From: Victivallales bacterium
GTDB lineage: Bacteria; Verrucomicrobiota; Lentisphaeria; Oligosphaerales; Oligosphaeraceae
Assembly (NCBI GenBank): GCA_017554445.1
Contig: JAFZIJ010000022.1
Coordinates: 1-43,842 of the forward strand
Direction of reading: 5' to 3'
Length of the DNA stretch: 43,842 bases
The notes below the pieces were generated by a model. The model was not told the origin of the DNA, did no database searches, and saw nothing but the letters and a program-made list of their open reading frames with translations. Of the stretch, positions 43,385-43,842 are shown piece after piece; within the stretch, counting starts at the first letter, position 1; every line of letters begins with the position of its first letter. The position numbers and the translations under genes are program-made.

Positions 43385-43674
43385 TAAAGACTCCTTTTTG
43401 TGTTTTCTAGTTTAATCATGATGCAATGCACCCACAACATGCATAAAATTAATTTACAATTAAATTACACACAAAACGAAAAGTTGCAATTATTTTTTTT
43501 AACGATTCTTATAAAATCATAAAGAATCACAAAAAGTCATAACATTTTATACCTGACAAGATGATAATAATTTTTCACATCATGAAAATCGCGGCATGAA
43601 GACGCGTGGGCTCCGCCCCGCGCAAAAAGCATGGAGAGGCGCGGCATGGAGACGCCCCGGCTCCGCCCAGGGCG
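43385..43674. promoter_or_regulatory. AT-rich control region upstream of the HTH gene, with 50-bp repeat
   Basis: Two inverted repeats lie here: TAATTTA-CAAT-TAAATTA (43450-43467, perfect 7-bp arms) and GATTCTT ... AAGAATC (43504-43510 and 43522-43528, 11-nt loop). They are candidate operators or promoter-proximal structures for the HTH gene. The right part (from 43591) is GC-rich and holds an imperfect 50-bp tandem duplication. No additional gene was found. Confidence 0.55.
43450..43467. promoter_or_regulatory. Candidate operator, perfect 7-bp inverted repeat
   Basis: TAATTTA and TAAATTA flank a 4-bp spacer, 66 bp upstream of the HTH gene's start. Size and symmetry fit a dimeric HTH repressor, so autoregulation is possible. 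In AT-rich DNA such a repeat can also arise by chance. Confidence 0.4.
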
Positions 43675-43690
43675 AAAAAAAAGGCCCCCG
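43591..43690. repeat. Imperfect 50-bp tandem repeat downstream of 5S rRNA
   Basis: GCGGCATGAAGACGC at 43591 recurs as GCGGCATGGAGACGC at 43641, and CTCCGCCC at 43611 recurs at 43661, an exact 50-bp period. Both units end in a run of A. The second unit runs into the A-tract that forms the T-tail of the 5S terminator on the minus strand. Confidence 0.75.
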
Positions 43691-43714
43691 GCCTCTGAGC
43701 AGAGGCCGGGGGCC
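43675..43714 (-). terminator. Intrinsic terminator of the rRNA operon
   Basis: On the minus strand a 14-bp GC-rich stem, GGCCCCCGGCCTCT paired with its complement around a 4-nt loop (43683-43714 in plus coordinates), is followed by eight Ts (43675-43682). It begins 10 nt after the 3' end of 5S rRNA. Confidence 0.95.
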
Positions 43715-43724
43715 CGGAAGGAAA

Positions 43725-43840
43725 GACCGGCGGCGCGCTGCTCTCCCGCGCTCCTGGGCGCAGTACCATCGCCGCGGGGGCCCTTAACGGCCGTGTTCGG
43801 GAAGGGAACGGGTGTTGAAGCCCCGCCAAGGCCACCGGTC
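43725..43840 (-). rRNA. rrf: 5S ribosomal RNA
   Basis: The minus strand has the conserved 5S core: CACCCGTTCCC, CGAACACGGCCGTTAAG and GCGATGGTACTGC. The ends form a 10-bp helix, GACCGGTGGC with GCCGCCGGTC (one G-U pair), which sets the gene at about 116 nt. A strong terminator follows, so this is the distal end of an rRNA operon; 23S and 16S should lie beyond the right edge. The short open frames on this stretch are not genes. Confidence 0.96.
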
Positions 43841-43842
43841 AT

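Noticed and set aside
43537..43842. Short open frames over the right end
   Set aside because: The sequence is 5S rRNA, its terminator and a GC-rich repeat; the frames are incidental.

Overview
ORGANISM. The window looks like a chromosomal segment of an anaerobic, polysaccharide-degrading bacterium of the PVC group, most likely Lentisphaerota (Victivallis-like). Grounds: a prepilin-type protein with the [13 protein letters not shown] start and C-terminal SDGHVEL motif that is hugely expanded in that phylum, an oxygen-sensitive glycyl radical enzyme, a set of glycosidases and esterases (GH36, GH78-like, GH114, GH63-like, CE15, GH171), and good AAGGAG-type ribosome binding sites. The taxon is an inference; no 16S gene is present. 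GC is about 50-55% in most genes and drops to about 30% in parts of 4620-5503. LAYOUT. 1-2283: a Dabb-domain protein, a DUF4886 SGNH-type hydrolase and a YugP-type zinc peptidase. 2308-5503: a glycyl radical enzyme without a local activase, and an AT-rich two-gene cassette with a HEPN-like protein. 5685-12697: carbohydrate metabolism (TIM-barrel isomerase, aldo/keto reductase, CE15-like esterase, glycerol kinase, GH63-like glycosidase, secreted metallophosphoesterase). 12751-18547: GH114 protein, a membrane-anchored unknown, an XPD/DinG-type iron-sulfur helicase, an AEC transporter and DUF2760. 18631-21323 (minus): a likely operon of RluA-type pseudouridine synthase, FEN-type 5'-3' exonuclease ending in a clamp-binding motif, and biotin ligase. 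21459-26192 (plus): NamZ-like muramidase, type III pantothenate kinase, a J-domain protein, a 6-TM protein and a MATE exporter. 26297-32120: Gfo/Idh/MocA oxidoreductase, SDR reductase, and an ECF sigma / anti-sigma / Spy-like coiled-coil module with a divergent secreted transglutaminase-like protein. 32241-36318: homoserine dehydrogenase, IMP dehydrogenase, UDP-glucuronate 4-epimerase-like enzyme. 36423-42669: alpha-galactosidase-like GH36, orphan sugar/polyamine-type ABC ATPase, pseudopilin, secreted GH78-like protein. 42824-43384: HTH protein with a Gly/Lys-rich tail. 43725-43840: 5S rRNA on the minus strand with its terminator, so an rRNA operon should continue beyond the right edge. HOW IT FITS TOGETHER. 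The set suggests foraging on plant or host glycans: side-chain removal (galactose, rhamnose, glucuronoyl esters), peptidoglycan-derived MurNAc release, and sugar oxidoreductases feeding central metabolism, next to ordinary housekeeping genes. The most unusual non-coding signal is a family of short-period arrays (7, 8 or 9 bp) in gene junctions. The 7- and 8-bp versions put stop codons in all frames and occupy three of the six convergent gene junctions; the other three carry hairpins instead.
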